A stretch of DNA of 45,082 nt. It comes from an uncultured Lachnospiraceae bacterium. Its GTDB lineage: Bacteria > Bacillota > Clostridia > Lachnospirales > Lachnospiraceae. The position numbers were made by a program, and so were the translations under genes. The notes beneath the pieces were generated by a model. The model ran no database searches. It was not told the DNA's origin and saw only the letters and a program-made list of their open reading frames with translations. Where the stretch lies: contig CANQEL010000020.1 in assembly GCA_947594855.1 (NCBI GenBank), forward strand, positions 1-45,082. The letters run 5' to 3'. This document shows positions 1-12,264 of this stretch, piece after piece (position 1 is the stretch's first letter; each line of letters opens with the position of its first letter).

Positions 1-128
1 TTTGGTTAAAATCATTATACCTCAAGGAACCAATACTCTTTTTATTTTTTTTCAACTGACAATATCTTTACTCCAACTATCATTTCCTCATAAATTATTA
101 TATGCCATACAGCTTATTTAATATACGG

Positions 129-2597
129 TTATTTTGCCACAATTGATTTGATTTTACTGTAAGAACCATATATCTTTGTTCCGGATACATTTTTGTATGC
201 CCTTACCTTAAAGTAATAAGTCTTACCTTTGGAAAGTCCTGTCTTTGTATATTTAATCGTAGTTCCTTTTGATATCGTTTTGATATTCGAGAACTCACCG
301 CTTCCGGTCCTCATACATATCTCATATCCGTTTGCCCCATCTATCTTTTTCCATGAAAGGCTTGCCTGTCTTGTTCCCCTCGTGGCTTTTAACGTAACTT
401 TTTTAAGCCTTGTAGCGGTCTTATATTTTGTTGAATATTTACCATATTTATTCTCATTATTAACTTTGACAAATGCCCTTACACGGTATCTGTACTTTGT
501 TCCTGCAGTAAGTCCCGTATCGACATAACTGTTCTGGGCGCTTCCGTCAAGCTGTTTAAGGTAATTATATTTGCCTGTAAGTTCATTATATTTATATATT
601 CTGTAACCATCTACGCCCGGAATAGCCGTCCATGTAAGCGTAATCTGCATTTTCTTATTGCCCACTTTTACAAGATTCGTAACCTGCGGAACAATTATAT
701 TAAATGCCTGTATCTTGGTACCCAGGTAATCACCCTTTCCGTTAACAGTTACAATACCGGTTCCGATTGTGGTATTATTCATATAAGAAAGCGTATAATC
801 TATTCCGTTTTTAAGCGTATAGGTTCCGTTTTTAATTACCACATCAGGTTTTATTTCCGTACCTGTATATGTCTGGTCAGGAATTGCGTCTGCGTTAAGC
901 AGTCCTATATTATAGCAGATTTTGAAATTCTTACTTATGGTAAATGAATACTTTCCGCATCCCTTTACCGTAATAATTGCATTTCCAACGGCTGTATTGT
1001 TTTCATACGATACCGTATAATCCGTATCTTTAACAAGCGTATAATCCCCGTCCTTAACTATAGGCGCAGGAGTTACCGCTGCTCCCGTATAATACTGGTC
1101 AGGTATATCATCTATTTCTATATTTTCAACCTGATTATATACATTTACGGTGAATTCCGCAGATTCATAACCCTCTGCAGAAGCAGTAATAACTGCCGTT
1201 CCGGGTGCAACAGGAGTAACTTTTCCATCTTCCGATACTTTAGCCACTGTTATGTTGCTGCTCTCCCATTTAACTGCGGGAGATTCAAATATACTTACTG
1301 CGCTAAGCTGGTATTCGCTGTCTTTCGTCTCTTCATATATATATATTGAAATATCTGTTTTTGACGGAAGAAGTTTCTTTTTAAGCACAGGTATAAGTGT
1401 AAATTCCTGTTCCAGATTGTTACCCATATCGTAAGTATAAGTAATCTTTTCAGGAAGCGCTGCAGTATCAGCTACGGCAATTGACGCCTGCTCGTCTGAT
1501 GACAAAGTCGCTCCTGTCAGACCTTTTACTTTTGCAGTATCTATTCCAAGTCCGGTCAGATAAAGATTTTTATCCTCTCCCACATATACTTCTCTTACAT
1601 TTCCCCCTGCGCTTACATCTTTAGAAAGCTGTGTATTAGCCTCAATATTAATCGCTGCAAGATGATTTCCCGATACATCAAGGGAAGCAAGTTCCGTACA
1701 GGCGCTTAAATCAACAGAGTAAAGTTCATTGTTACTTACGTTAAGCTCCTTAAGATGCGTAAGGCCCTGAAGTTCTACTACATACAGCTGATTGTTGCTG
1801 CATAATAATGTTTCCACAGATTCAGGCAGGGCAAGTGAAATAAGCCCGTTATAAGAACACTCCACATATTTAAGGCCGGTATTCGACTGCAAATCCAGCG
1901 CTACAAGCCTGTTGCTTCTTATATTAAGCTCTGTAAGCGCAGTATTATTTTTAAGATTAACTGCCGTAATTTCATTATAATTAACATTTAATTTTTTAAG
2001 TAAGGTATTAGCATCAGTATTAATCTGTATAATCGCATTGTCTGATGCATTTAATGATGTAAGGCGTACGTTTTTCGATATATCAAAGGCTGCAAGTCTG
2101 TTGCCCGATACGTCAACCGTATCAAGCGCGGTATTTGCACTGATATCCAGATTTGACAAATTGTTGCCGCTGCAAAGCAGATTGCGTAACAGCACTGCTT
2201 TATCAAGCTTTAATACTGTAAGGTCATTATTTGAAACATTCAGATAAGTAAGCTCAGTATCAGCCGTCAAATCAAGCTCTTTAATCTTATTGCCGCTGGC
2301 ATTAAGCTCTTTAAGACCGGTAAAATACTCTATACCTTTAAGGTCCGATATGCCTCTTGTCCTGATATTCATATCAGTTACGGCTGATATTTCGGTATCA
2401 GTAAGGATATTATCTTTATCTTTATCTACATTAGCCGATATATAAGCCCTGAATGAACTATCCGGAAAATTACTTTCATTTACTGCAATTCCCGGTTTCG
2501 CCGTCTCGTCTGCTGCCTGACCCGTACATGTAAACATAAGTCCTGCAGCCATTATAATTCCTGCTTTGGTTGCTTTTTTTAAAATGTTTTTAATCAT
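129..2597 (-). CDS. Secreted leucine-rich-repeat protein with Big2 and fibronectin III domains
   Basis: An 822-residue exported protein, probably an adhesin or surface-binding protein. Residues 1-29 form a signal peptide (basic start, hydrophobic core, cleavage near GQA-AD). Residues 44-75 hold the FPDSSFR...DKDKDN segment that commonly precedes LRRs in Firmicutes and looks EF-hand/dockerin-like. About ten to twelve short LRRs of the form LxxLDxSxNxL fill residues 85-325. A Big2-like domain (VTPVAPGTAVITA) lies near 425-487. Two related modules begin with YTG at about 503 and 577. Two fibronectin III domains fill 640-822. I see no LPXTG motif, transmembrane anchor or SLH domain, so release or non-covalent wall binding is likely. 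The ATG is supported by GGGAGG nine bases upstream. The binding target cannot be told from sequence. Confidence 0.85.
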   Translation of the reverse strand: MIKNILKKATKAGIIMAAGLMFTCTGQAADETAKPGIAVNESNFPDSSFRAYISANVDKDKDNILTDTEISAVTDMNIRTRGISDLKGIEYFTGLKELNASGNKIKELDLTADTELTYLNVSNNDLTVLKLDKAVLLRNLLCSGNNLSNLDISANTALDTVDVSGNRLAAFDISKNVRLTSLNASDNAIIQINTDANTLLKKLNVNYNEITAVNLKNNTALTELNIRSNRLVALDLQSNTGLKYVECSYNGLISLALPESVETLLCSNNQLYVVELQGLTHLKELNVSNNELYSVDLSACTELASLDVSGNHLAAINIEANTQLSKDVSAGGNVREVYVGEDKNLYLTGLGIDTAKVKGLTGATLSSDEQASIAVADTAALPEKITYTYDMGNNLEQEFTLIPVLKKKLLPSKTDISIYIYEETKDSEYQLSAVSIFESPAVKWESSNITVAKVSEDGKVTPVAPGTAVITASAEGYESAEFTVNVYNQVENIEIDDIPDQYYTGAAVTPAPIVKDGDYTLVKDTDYTVSYENNTAVGNAIITVKGCGKYSFTISKNFKICYNIGLLNADAIPDQTYTGTEIKPDVVIKNGTYTLKNGIDYTLSYMNNTTIGTGIVTVNGKGDYLGTKIQAFNIIVPQVTNLVKVGNKKMQITLTWTAIPGVDGYRIYKYNELTGKYNYLKQLDGSAQNSYVDTGLTAGTKYRYRVRAFVKVNNENKYGKYSTKYKTATRLKKVTLKATRGTRQASLSWKKIDGANGYEICMRTGSGEFSNIKTISKGTTIKYTKTGLSKGKTYYFKVRAYKNVSGTKIYGSYSKIKSIVAK

Positions 2598-2708
2598 TAC
2601 GTTAATCCTCCCTGCTATATTTGGATATCGTAATGATATTCTCCTAATATGTCAGCAATATGACGATTTTCACAAAATAACTGCCATATTTTAGTCAAAT
2701 TTTTGTAT

Positions 2709-2921
2709 TCACTGCAGTTCATCAAGAAAATCTTCAATTACATCATCAAGGTGTATCGGATCAAGTTGTTGTGTATTTAGTGTTTTAACAAATTTATCAA
2801 TTTTGTTCCCATTAGTTGATATGTCTGACACCAGATAATTATTTTCCGTGCATTTTATTCCATATGCTATGTACCGGTTATTATCAACATCCGTAAGTAT
2901 TTCGCTAAACATCTTATACAC
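2709..2921 (-). CDS. Small DUF6514-like protein
   Basis: A 70-residue soluble protein with no signal peptide or membrane segment. The pattern YGI...DIST...ID.FV..LN...L.P.HL.DVIEDFL resembles the short clostridial DUF6514 family, whose function I do not know; the assignment is from memory of the family pattern. I chose the GTG start because GGAAGGAG lies about 12 bases upstream. The alternative ATG three codons inside would be about 21 bases from that site. It stands alone between the LRR gene and a membrane protein gene, all on the same strand. Confidence 0.6.
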   Translation of the reverse strand: MYKMFSEILTDVDNNRYIAYGIKCTENNYLVSDISTNGNKIDKFVKTLNTQQLDPIHLDDVIEDFLDELQ

Positions 2922-3033
2922 TGTTACTTAATGCTCCTTCCGTTGTCTTTTCTCCTATACCACTATATATATTAACACTATGCCTATTTAAATGCTATAT
3001 TTTGTGCCGTATTTCCAAAGACATATACTGACT

Positions 3034-3432
3034 TCATGTCTGTTTCTGCAGAATATTATCGAATACTTCATTCAATATAATTGCCGGATAACTGATTATA
3101 TACCACAAAAACATAAACGGTACGCATATCTGTCCCATAACCTGAAACGGCATTGTCGAATAATTCCATACATCCCAGCCAAGAAAGAGGTTGACTATAA
3201 TTCCGGCCGCTAATTCAAGAATCGTAATACCTATCATACACAATACCATCTGCTGCCATATAAGTATCTTACCCTCGGTTTTCTCATGTATAATTCCGCA
3301 CAGAAAAAAGCATGCCCCTCCTAAAAGCATCATTGTCCAGTGCGACCTTCCTCTTACAATCATTTCAAGAAGATAATATATCCCTCCGCCAATCGCAATC
3401 TTTATAAGAGCTCTCCTTATTTCCGCAAACAT
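3034..3432 (-). CDS. Membrane protein, putative ABC-transporter permease family (PF06541-like)
   Basis: About 132 residues with roughly four hydrophobic segments. The stretch RGRSHWTMMLLGGACFFLCG is typical of the small clostridial family labelled putative ABC-transporter type IV (CmpB, PF06541). No ATPase partner is adjacent, so a transport role is only a family label. The frame stays open upstream, but the ATG at 3432 has a good AGAAGGTG ribosome site six bases away, whereas the further upstream start has none, so I use 3432. It ends without a clear terminator. Confidence 0.6.
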   Translation of the reverse strand: MFAEIRRALIKIAIGGGIYYLLEMIVRGRSHWTMMLLGGACFFLCGIIHEKTEGKILIWQQMVLCMIGITILELAAGIIVNLFLGWDVWNYSTMPFQVMGQICVPFMFLWYIISYPAIILNEVFDNILQKQT

Positions 3433-3508
3433 TCTGCACCTTCTTTTAAAAAGATTTCCAAATATAAAATGCTCCAAAAATATATATTTTATTAACATTT
3501 ATCAGTAG

Positions 3509-7326
<3,818 letters not shown>

Positions 7327-7348
7327 ACTTACACCACCACCATATATT

Positions 7349-7357
7349 TTTATAGCA
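7349..7357 (-). promoter_or_regulatory. Extended -10 promoter for the PBP gene
   Basis: On the minus strand TGCTATAAA forms an extended -10 about 22 bases before the ATG. The -35 is not clear. It lies between the PBP start and the oppositely directed queT promoter. Confidence 0.35.
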
Positions 7358-7382
7358 TTATTAAAATATACTAACACCAACC

Positions 7383-7411
7383 TTGCATATATTCAAGAAA
7401 AAAGGTATTAT
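7383..7411 (+). promoter_or_regulatory. Sigma-A promoter of the preQ1 riboswitch-queT unit
   Basis: TTGCAT, a 17-base spacer and TATTAT. The expected start site is about 7418, immediately before the riboswitch stem, so the aptamer lies at the very 5' end of the transcript. Confidence 0.65.
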
Positions 7412-7420
7412 GTAGATTAA

Positions 7421-7462
7421 GTGAGTTCGAGACCTTCCTCACTATAAACAAAACTAAAGGAG
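7421..7462 (+). promoter_or_regulatory. PreQ1-I riboswitch
   Basis: Stem P1 is GTGAG (7421-7425) pairing with CTCAC (7438-7442). It encloses a pyrimidine-rich loop and is followed by an A-rich tail ending AAACTAAAGGAGA. This matches the compact class I preQ1 aptamer, in which the tail folds back into a pseudoknot. The tail runs straight into the AAAGGAG ribosome site of queT, so control is probably at translation initiation: preQ1 binding would hide the site. The neighbouring queT gene independently supports the call. Confidence 0.85.
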
Positions 7463-7470
7463 ATTTTATA

Positions 7471-7950
7471 ATGAACAAGAAAGTCAGATTTCTAACACAG
7501 GCTGCTATGATAGCAGCTCTCTACACAGCGCTTACCTTTATTGCGGCAGCTCTTGGCCTTGCAAACCAGGCAATACAGGTAAGATTCTCAGAGGCGCTTA
7601 CAATCCTTCCGGCATTTACGCCTGCAGCCATACCCGGTCTTTTTATCGGTTGTATTATTTCCAACCTTCTTACCGGCTGCGCAATATACGACATAATTTT
7701 CGGAAGTATTGCAACACTGCTTGGAGCTCTTGGTACATATGCCCTTAAAAAGCATAAATACCTTACTCCTATCCCTCCAATTGCTGCAAACACCATTATT
7801 ATTCCGTTTGTAATAAAATATGTTTACCAGTCCGACGGCGCCATTCCTTTCTTTATGCTTACTGTAGGTATAGGCGAAATTATATCCTGCGGCATACTCG
7901 GACTTATACTTTTTACTGCCCTGGAAAAACAAAAAAGGAATATTTTCTAG
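7471..7950 (+). CDS. queT: QueT-family queuosine precursor transporter
   Basis: A 159-residue integral membrane protein with about five hydrophobic segments, matching the QueT family of ECF-type substrate-binding components for queuosine precursors (preQ0/preQ1). Typical features are the start MNKKVRFLTQAAMIAALYTA and the RFSEALTILPAFTPAAIPGL stretch. It would work with the general ECF transporter and ATPases encoded elsewhere. No queuosine biosynthesis genes are nearby, so this locus suggests salvage of the precursor. Regulation by the preQ1 riboswitch directly upstream fits this substrate. Confidence 0.93.
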   Translation: MNKKVRFLTQAAMIAALYTALTFIAAALGLANQAIQVRFSEALTILPAFTPAAIPGLFIGCIISNLLTGCAIYDIIFGSIATLLGALGTYALKKHKYLTPIPPIAANTIIIPFVIKYVYQSDGAIPFFMLTVGIGEIISCGILGLILFTALEKQKRNIF

Positions 7951-7996
7951 TTTTTTAACTAAATTTCAATTTAATATATGCTTTTTCAACAATATA

Positions 7997-8005
7997 TGGT
8001 ATAAT
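7997..8005 (+). promoter_or_regulatory. Extended -10 promoter for the VanY-type gene
   Basis: TGGTATAAT is a consensus extended -10 placed 37 bases before the ATG. No good -35 is visible. It separates this gene transcriptionally from queT. Confidence 0.5.
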
Positions 8006-8042
8006 GGTTTATGTGATTGTTCAATATATTGAGGAGGCATAT

Positions 8043-8873
8043 ATGAAAAAGTTGGCTGCTGCCGTTACAGGCGTTTTATTTATAATACTTATAGCCAGTT
8101 TACAGGGTCTGTCAGAAAATCAAGTTCGGGCAGGCAATGAAACCGACGAATTTGAATATGAATATTATTATAATGATACTGATAACGAGGTTGATGTTAT
8201 GGATAATATTTCCCCTACCAATATCCCGGCAGCAGATAATGATACAAAAACAATTAATACAAGTCCTGACAGCATTATGGTGTTCGTTAATAAAGAATAT
8301 TCACTGCCTGAAGATTATGTTCCTGATAATCTTGTCATGCCGGACATAAAGTTTTATTCTTATGATGTGCCTGACAAAAGATATATGAGAAAAGAAGCTT
8401 CAGAGGCGCTTGAAAAAATGTTTAACGACGCCCTTAAAGACGGAATTACATTGTACGGCGTATCAGGATACCGTTCATATTCAAGGCAGAAAGAAATATA
8501 TAATAATAATGTGCTTGCCCGCGGCAAAGACGAAACCAACAAAGTTTCCGCTTCTCCCGGACACAGCGAACACCAGACGGGGCTCGCTATTGATATCTCT
8601 TCATCCGCACTAAACGGAACCCTTTCTGAAGAATTCGGCAAATCAGAAGAAGGTCTCTGGGTTGCCGGACACTGCGCAAAATACGGATTTATTATAAGAT
8701 ACCCTAAGAATAAAGAAAACATAACAGGATACTCTTATGAACCCTGGCATATAAGATATGTCGGCAAAAAAAATGCAAAGTATATCATGCGTAATAAAAT
8801 TACCCTTGAAGAATACTATGGATATATTCCATCAAAAGGCAGTAAAGATGAGATTATATCTGATGCAAATTAG
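8043..8873 (+). CDS. D-alanyl-D-alanine carboxypeptidase, VanY/M15B family
   Basis: A zinc peptidase that trims the terminal D-Ala from peptidoglycan stem peptides outside the membrane. It is 276 residues from the ATG chosen because TTGAGGAGG lies just upstream. Residues 1-30 are a signal peptide or N-terminal anchor, followed by an acidic Asn/Asp-rich linker to about 80. The M15B domain shows GYRSYSRQ, then SPGHSEHQTGLAIDI with zinc ligands His177 and Asp184, and EPWHIRYVG with Glu233 and ligand His236. No vancomycin-resistance genes are nearby, so this is a housekeeping carboxypeptidase rather than a resistance determinant. Confidence 0.9.
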   Translation: MKKLAAAVTGVLFIILIASLQGLSENQVRAGNETDEFEYEYYYNDTDNEVDVMDNISPTNIPAADNDTKTINTSPDSIMVFVNKEYSLPEDYVPDNLVMPDIKFYSYDVPDKRYMRKEASEALEKMFNDALKDGITLYGVSGYRSYSRQKEIYNNNVLARGKDETNKVSASPGHSEHQTGLAIDISSSALNGTLSEEFGKSEEGLWVAGHCAKYGFIIRYPKNKENITGYSYEPWHIRYVGKKNAKYIMRNKITLEEYYGYIPSKGSKDEIISDAN

Positions 8874-8876
8874 GAA

Positions 8877-9000
8877 GCAGGTTTCACATATCATCACAGG
8901 CACGCTCTCGCTGCCCTCGCCACGCAGCGATACTAAGCTCGAAAAACCTCGCTAAGTATCGGCGGGCTCACAGCACCTGTTTATGATATGTGAAACCTGC
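8877..9000. repeat. 124-nt imperfect palindrome (REP/MITE-like or structured 3' element)
   Basis: The outer arms GCAGGTTTCACATATCAT (8877-8894) and ATGATATGTGAAACCTGC (8983-9000) are perfect 18-bp complements. Inside them, ACAGG pairs with CCTGT, and a nested CGATACTAAGC pairs almost perfectly with GCTAAGTATCG. The core is more GC-rich than the surroundings. It begins three bases after the carboxypeptidase stop and ends just before the plsC ribosome site. It lacks a following T-run, so it is not a textbook terminator. A dispersed palindromic repeat or a processing/attenuation structure is possible. Confidence 0.7.
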
Positions 9001-9027
9001 ATAATAATTAATAGAGAGGAGTTTATT

Positions 9028-9753
9028 TTGAGAACCGTTTTAATTCTTATCACGCTTATAATCATTTCTATTCTTAGTATTCCTTTATATTTCTTAGAAT
9101 TTATAATAGGCATATTTAGTCCGCGTCTTAAACACGCATTTGCCCAGAATCTTGTGCGCATTGTGTTTAAGATGTGGTTATGGATGGCAGGAACAAAATA
9201 TACGGTATACGGTCTTGATAAGGTGCCGACGGACGAACCTGTCCTGTATATAACCAACCACCGTTCTTTTTTTGATATTGTCCTAAGCTATGCATATGTT
9301 CCTACGCTTACGACATATGTTTCTAAAGCCTCTATCAAAAAATTCCCATGCATAGCGCAGTGGATGCATTTTTTAAGCTGCATGTTTCTTGAGCGTGACG
9401 ATATAAAAAGCGGTATGCAGATGATAAAAGACAGCGTATCGCTCATAAAACGTGGCATATCCGTATATATTTCGCCTGAAGGCACCAGGAATCCTACCGA
9501 CACGCTTCTTCCTTTTAAAGAAGGAAGTTTTAAAATTGCCACAATAACCAATTGCAAAATTATTCCTGTGTGTTATACTAACACAGAGAATATTTTTGAA
9601 ACGCATTTTCCATGGATCAGAAAAACTACCGTAACAATTGAGTTTGGTGATCCTGTTGATATCACAGGCATGAGCCGCGAGGACAAAAAATCTCTTGGGG
9701 TAAAGTTACGTGAAATCATTCAGAAGATGTATGATGAAAGGAGACAATTATGA
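9028..9753 (+). CDS. plsC: 1-acyl-sn-glycerol-3-phosphate acyltransferase
   Basis: Transfers an acyl group to lysophosphatidic acid, giving phosphatidic acid at the membrane. 241 residues. The acyltransferase motifs are NHRSFFD (HX4D with His78 and Asp83) and PEGTRNP (about 150-156). A hydrophobic N-terminal helix covers about residues 3-28. I chose the TTG start because GAGAGGAG sits seven bases upstream. The in-frame ATG further upstream lies inside the right arm of the palindrome and has no ribosome site. The stop overlaps the next gene's start as ATGA, indicating translational coupling. Confidence 0.88.
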   Translation: MRTVLILITLIIISILSIPLYFLEFIIGIFSPRLKHAFAQNLVRIVFKMWLWMAGTKYTVYGLDKVPTDEPVLYITNHRSFFDIVLSYAYVPTLTTYVSKASIKKFPCIAQWMHFLSCMFLERDDIKSGMQMIKDSVSLIKRGISVYISPEGTRNPTDTLLPFKEGSFKIATITNCKIIPVCYTNTENIFETHFPWIRKTTVTIEFGDPVDITGMSREDKKSLGVKLREIIQKMYDERRQL

Positions 9754-10280
9754 TTAACGCAGCACCTATCCCGGTTTTACTCGCATGGAATACGGTTCTT
9801 ACTGTTCTGTGCATAATACTTGCAGTTGTTCTTGCAATATTTATTGCACTCAGCATATTAGGAAGAAAGATGCAGAAAAAGCAGGCTGACAACCAGGAAG
9901 CAATGCAACAGGCTTCACAGGTAATGTCGATGCTAATTATTGATAAAAAACGGATGCGTCTTAAAGAAGCCGGACTTCCGCAGATAGTTGTAGACCAGAC
10001 GCCCAAATATATGCGCAGGGCAAAACTTCCTATAGTAAAAGCAAAAGTAGGTCCAAAGATAATGTCGCTTATATGCGATGATAAAATCTTTCCGGTACTT
10101 CCGGTAAAAAAAGAAGTAAAAGCAGTCGTAAGCGGTATATACATCATGGATATAAAAGGCTCCAGGAACAATCTTGAAACCACAGGCAAAAAGATGGGAA
10201 GGCTTGCAAGAATGAGAATGAAAGCCGAAAAAACACTTCAGGAAAATCAGAATACAAAAAGCGGAAAGAAGAAATCCTAA
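9750..10280 (+). CDS. Conserved membrane-anchored protein, function unknown
   Basis: A 176-residue protein with one N-terminal transmembrane helix (about residues 8-37), then a basic, Lys/Arg-rich cytoplasmic part that ends in a lysine tail. A run after the helix (QKKQADNQEAMQQASQVM) looks coiled-coil-like. I do not recognise a named domain. The four-base ATGA overlap with plsC implies co-translation and perhaps a role in phospholipid or envelope work. Its stop codon overlaps the stop of the convergent ATPase gene. Confidence 0.7.
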   Translation: MINAAPIPVLLAWNTVLTVLCIILAVVLAIFIALSILGRKMQKKQADNQEAMQQASQVMSMLIIDKKRMRLKEAGLPQIVVDQTPKYMRRAKLPIVKAKVGPKIMSLICDDKIFPVLPVKKEVKAVVSGIYIMDIKGSRNNLETTGKKMGRLARMRMKAEKTLQENQNTKSGKKKS

Positions 10281-11569
10281 CCGCTTATACTGGCATCATC
10301 AAGCAGGAAATCATATATATTCAGCGTCAATATCCCGTGTTCATCATAGTGCTTTGGCACTATATCCTTAGTAATGATGATTTTCTTAAATGAATCATCA
10401 ATTTTACGAAACGGTCTGATTTCCTGCAATAATTTTTCTTCACTGGGAATGGAATAAGCAGACTGAATATAGTATCTGGCAGAACCCAGGTTACACACAA
10501 AATCAACTTCAAACTGCTTTCGCGCAGTCCTGCCATTTATCTTTTCAGCAATAGTCACAACGCCTACGTCAACGCTGTAGCCACGTCTGCGGAGTTCATT
10601 GTAAATTACATTTTCCATAGTATGCGTCTGCTCAAATTGACGGAAATTAATGCGTGCATTACGAAGCCCCAAATCCGAAAAGTAATATTTTTTGGGAGTT
10701 TCAATGTACGCCTTTCCTTTGATATCATATCTTTGCGCCGATTCGATAAGAAAAGAATCCTCAAAAAAATCAAGATATTTCTTAATCGTATTTGCGGTAA
10801 TTTTTGATTTTTTTACAGTTTTAAATGTATTTCTCAATTTTTCAGGATTAGTCAGAGAACCGATAGCCGAAGAAAGTATGTTTAATAAATCCTCAAGTTC
10901 TCCCTGATTCCGGACTCTGTGCCTCATATATATATCCCTGATATAGATTTCACTGAATAGATTTTCAAGAAATGCGGCTTTATCGCTGCTTCCCTGTCTC
11001 AGAACGACCAACGGTATACCGCCGTACAGCATATATTCAGACAGCCCTTCGTATTTGTCCCCTTTGTAAACTGACATAAACTCAGAGAAACTCAACGGAT
11101 ACATATGAACTTCGTCGCCGCGGCCTGCAAATTCTGTAATGATATCCTTTGATAAAAACCTTGCATTGCTTCCGGTCACGTACATATCCATATTCTCCTT
11201 ACGAAGATAGCCATTGAGCACTGATTCAAAGCAATCCAGCAGCTGTACTTCATCTAAAAGCAGATAGTACATCCCTTTATCTGTTAGTTCAGATTGGATA
11301 TACGCCATGAACTTTTCGGGGTCAACACGCCTTTTCTTTTTTTCAAGCTGAATAAGGTTCTCGCCAATCAATGAAAGATCATCGGCGGAATCAAATGCAA
11401 AGCGGATAATATGGCTTTCGTCTACACCGCTTTCAAGAAGGTGATGATAGAAAATAGTATTTAACAGATAAGACTTTCCACAGCGGCGTATTCCTGTGAT
11501 TACCTTAATCATACCGTTATGCTTCCGGTCTATCAGTTTATTCAGATAAAAATCACGTTTAATTTCCAT
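10277..11569 (-). CDS. AAA_14/DUF4143 family ATPase
   Basis: A 430-residue P-loop ATPase of the archaeal/bacterial orphan AAA_14 type with a C-terminal DUF4143 domain. Walker A is GIRRCGKS (26-33) and Walker B is YLLLDEVQ with Asp106-Glu107. A sensor-like VTGSNA follows near 130. The C-terminal part contains EVDFVC, which resembles the degenerate PD-(D/E)XK-like fold often predicted for DUF4143. Such genes are common, patchily distributed singletons of unknown role, suspected in mobile-element or conflict biology. The ATG has TAGGAGAA upstream. The frame runs on beyond it but overlaps the promoter. It lies immediately downstream of the pilus locus with its own promoter. Confidence 0.87.
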   Translation of the reverse strand: MEIKRDFYLNKLIDRKHNGMIKVITGIRRCGKSYLLNTIFYHHLLESGVDESHIIRFAFDSADDLSLIGENLIQLEKKKRRVDPEKFMAYIQSELTDKGMYYLLLDEVQLLDCFESVLNGYLRKENMDMYVTGSNARFLSKDIITEFAGRGDEVHMYPLSFSEFMSVYKGDKYEGLSEYMLYGGIPLVVLRQGSSDKAAFLENLFSEIYIRDIYMRHRVRNQGELEDLLNILSSAIGSLTNPEKLRNTFKTVKKSKITANTIKKYLDFFEDSFLIESAQRYDIKGKAYIETPKKYYFSDLGLRNARINFRQFEQTHTMENVIYNELRRRGYSVDVGVVTIAEKINGRTARKQFEVDFVCNLGSARYYIQSAYSIPSEEKLLQEIRPFRKIDDSFKKIIITKDIVPKHYDEHGILTLNIYDFLLDDASISG

Positions 11570-11621
11570 AAAAGTTCTCCTAAGCGAAGGATTTTTGCAA
11601 CCTTTAACAGTTTTCATTCCT

Positions 11622-11650
11622 ATTTTACCACTTTTCGGAGAAATTATCAA
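11622..11650 (-). promoter_or_regulatory. Promoter of the DUF4143 ATPase gene
   Basis: On the minus strand TTGATA, a 17-base spacer and TAAAAT. The -35 overlaps the stop codon of the upstream sortase gene, so the ATPase can be transcribed independently of the pilus operon. Confidence 0.6.
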
Positions 11651-12264
11651 CCGCTTATCCTGCACCTGACCGTAACGCGGGCGCTTCCGCCATAAGTACA
11701 TGTAAACAGACTCAGGTCATATTCAGGTGAAAGCATTTCGCTTACGGCTGTAGGTGCAAGCGTCTCCACCTTATCAACCCCGTAGTAAAATTCATTTCCC
11801 ACGGCGTCTGTAAAAATAACGGTATCGTCAGGATGAAGATTCCTGATATTACGGAAATGCGTACTGAAATTGTGCGCGCAGATTACCAGATCATTGCTGT
11901 ACGCCGAGCCTGAATAACGGCATGGCGACGTTTTCATCTGCGTATAATCCCAGTCTTTGGCAACCGGCAATTCAAGACTCAATGTCGGTATCTTTATCGT
12001 ACCAATATATTCTTTTCCTTTGATAGTAATTGTCGGCATGGGAGTATCAGGAGATATTGTTCCATCCATTTCTCCGGATATTCCCGCAGGAAGCTCATTT
12101 CCTGTACTGGATTTCATAGCATCATCAAGCTCCTTAAGGACTGATGAAGCGGCAGAAGATGCATTAAAATCCTCATGTATATTATACGCAGTCAAACCAA
12201 CTGCCGAGCACATAAGCAATGCGCCCGACAGCATAAGTGCAATCCTTTTATTCTTTTTCATCAT
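11647..12264 (-). CDS. Second pilus-locus sortase
   Basis: A transpeptidase of the sortase family, about 205 residues. A signal/anchor helix (about 6-28) is followed by a linker and the sortase barrel. Catalytic residues are His in LVICAHNFSTHF (about 131), Cys in LFTCTYGG (about 189) and Arg in GSARVTVRC (about 196). It lacks the C-terminal membrane helix seen in the class C sortase of this locus and is probably the housekeeping-type partner that attaches pili to the wall. I could not settle the class. The start is uncertain: a GTG (12270) and two ATGs (12264, 12261) are clustered without a clear ribosome site, overlapping the preceding gene's end, so coupling is likely. Confidence 0.85.
   Translation of the reverse strand: MMKKNKRIALMLSGALLMCSAVGLTAYNIHEDFNASSAASSVLKELDDAMKSSTGNELPAGISGEMDGTISPDTPMPTITIKGKEYIGTIKIPTLSLELPVAKDWDYTQMKTSPCRYSGSAYSNDLVICAHNFSTHFRNIRNLHPDDTVIFTDAVGNEFYYGVDKVETLAPTAVSEMLSPEYDLSLFTCTYGGSARVTVRCRISG

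Noticed and set aside
8043-8873. A vancomycin-resistance role for the VanY-type gene
   Set aside because: There are no vanH, vanA, vanX or vanRS genes nearby. The ddl in the window looks ordinary, so a housekeeping carboxypeptidase fits better.
8983-9027. An upstream ATG extending PlsC by 15 codons
   Set aside because: It lies in the right arm of the palindrome with no ribosome site. The TTG at 9028 has GAGAGGAG at seven bases.
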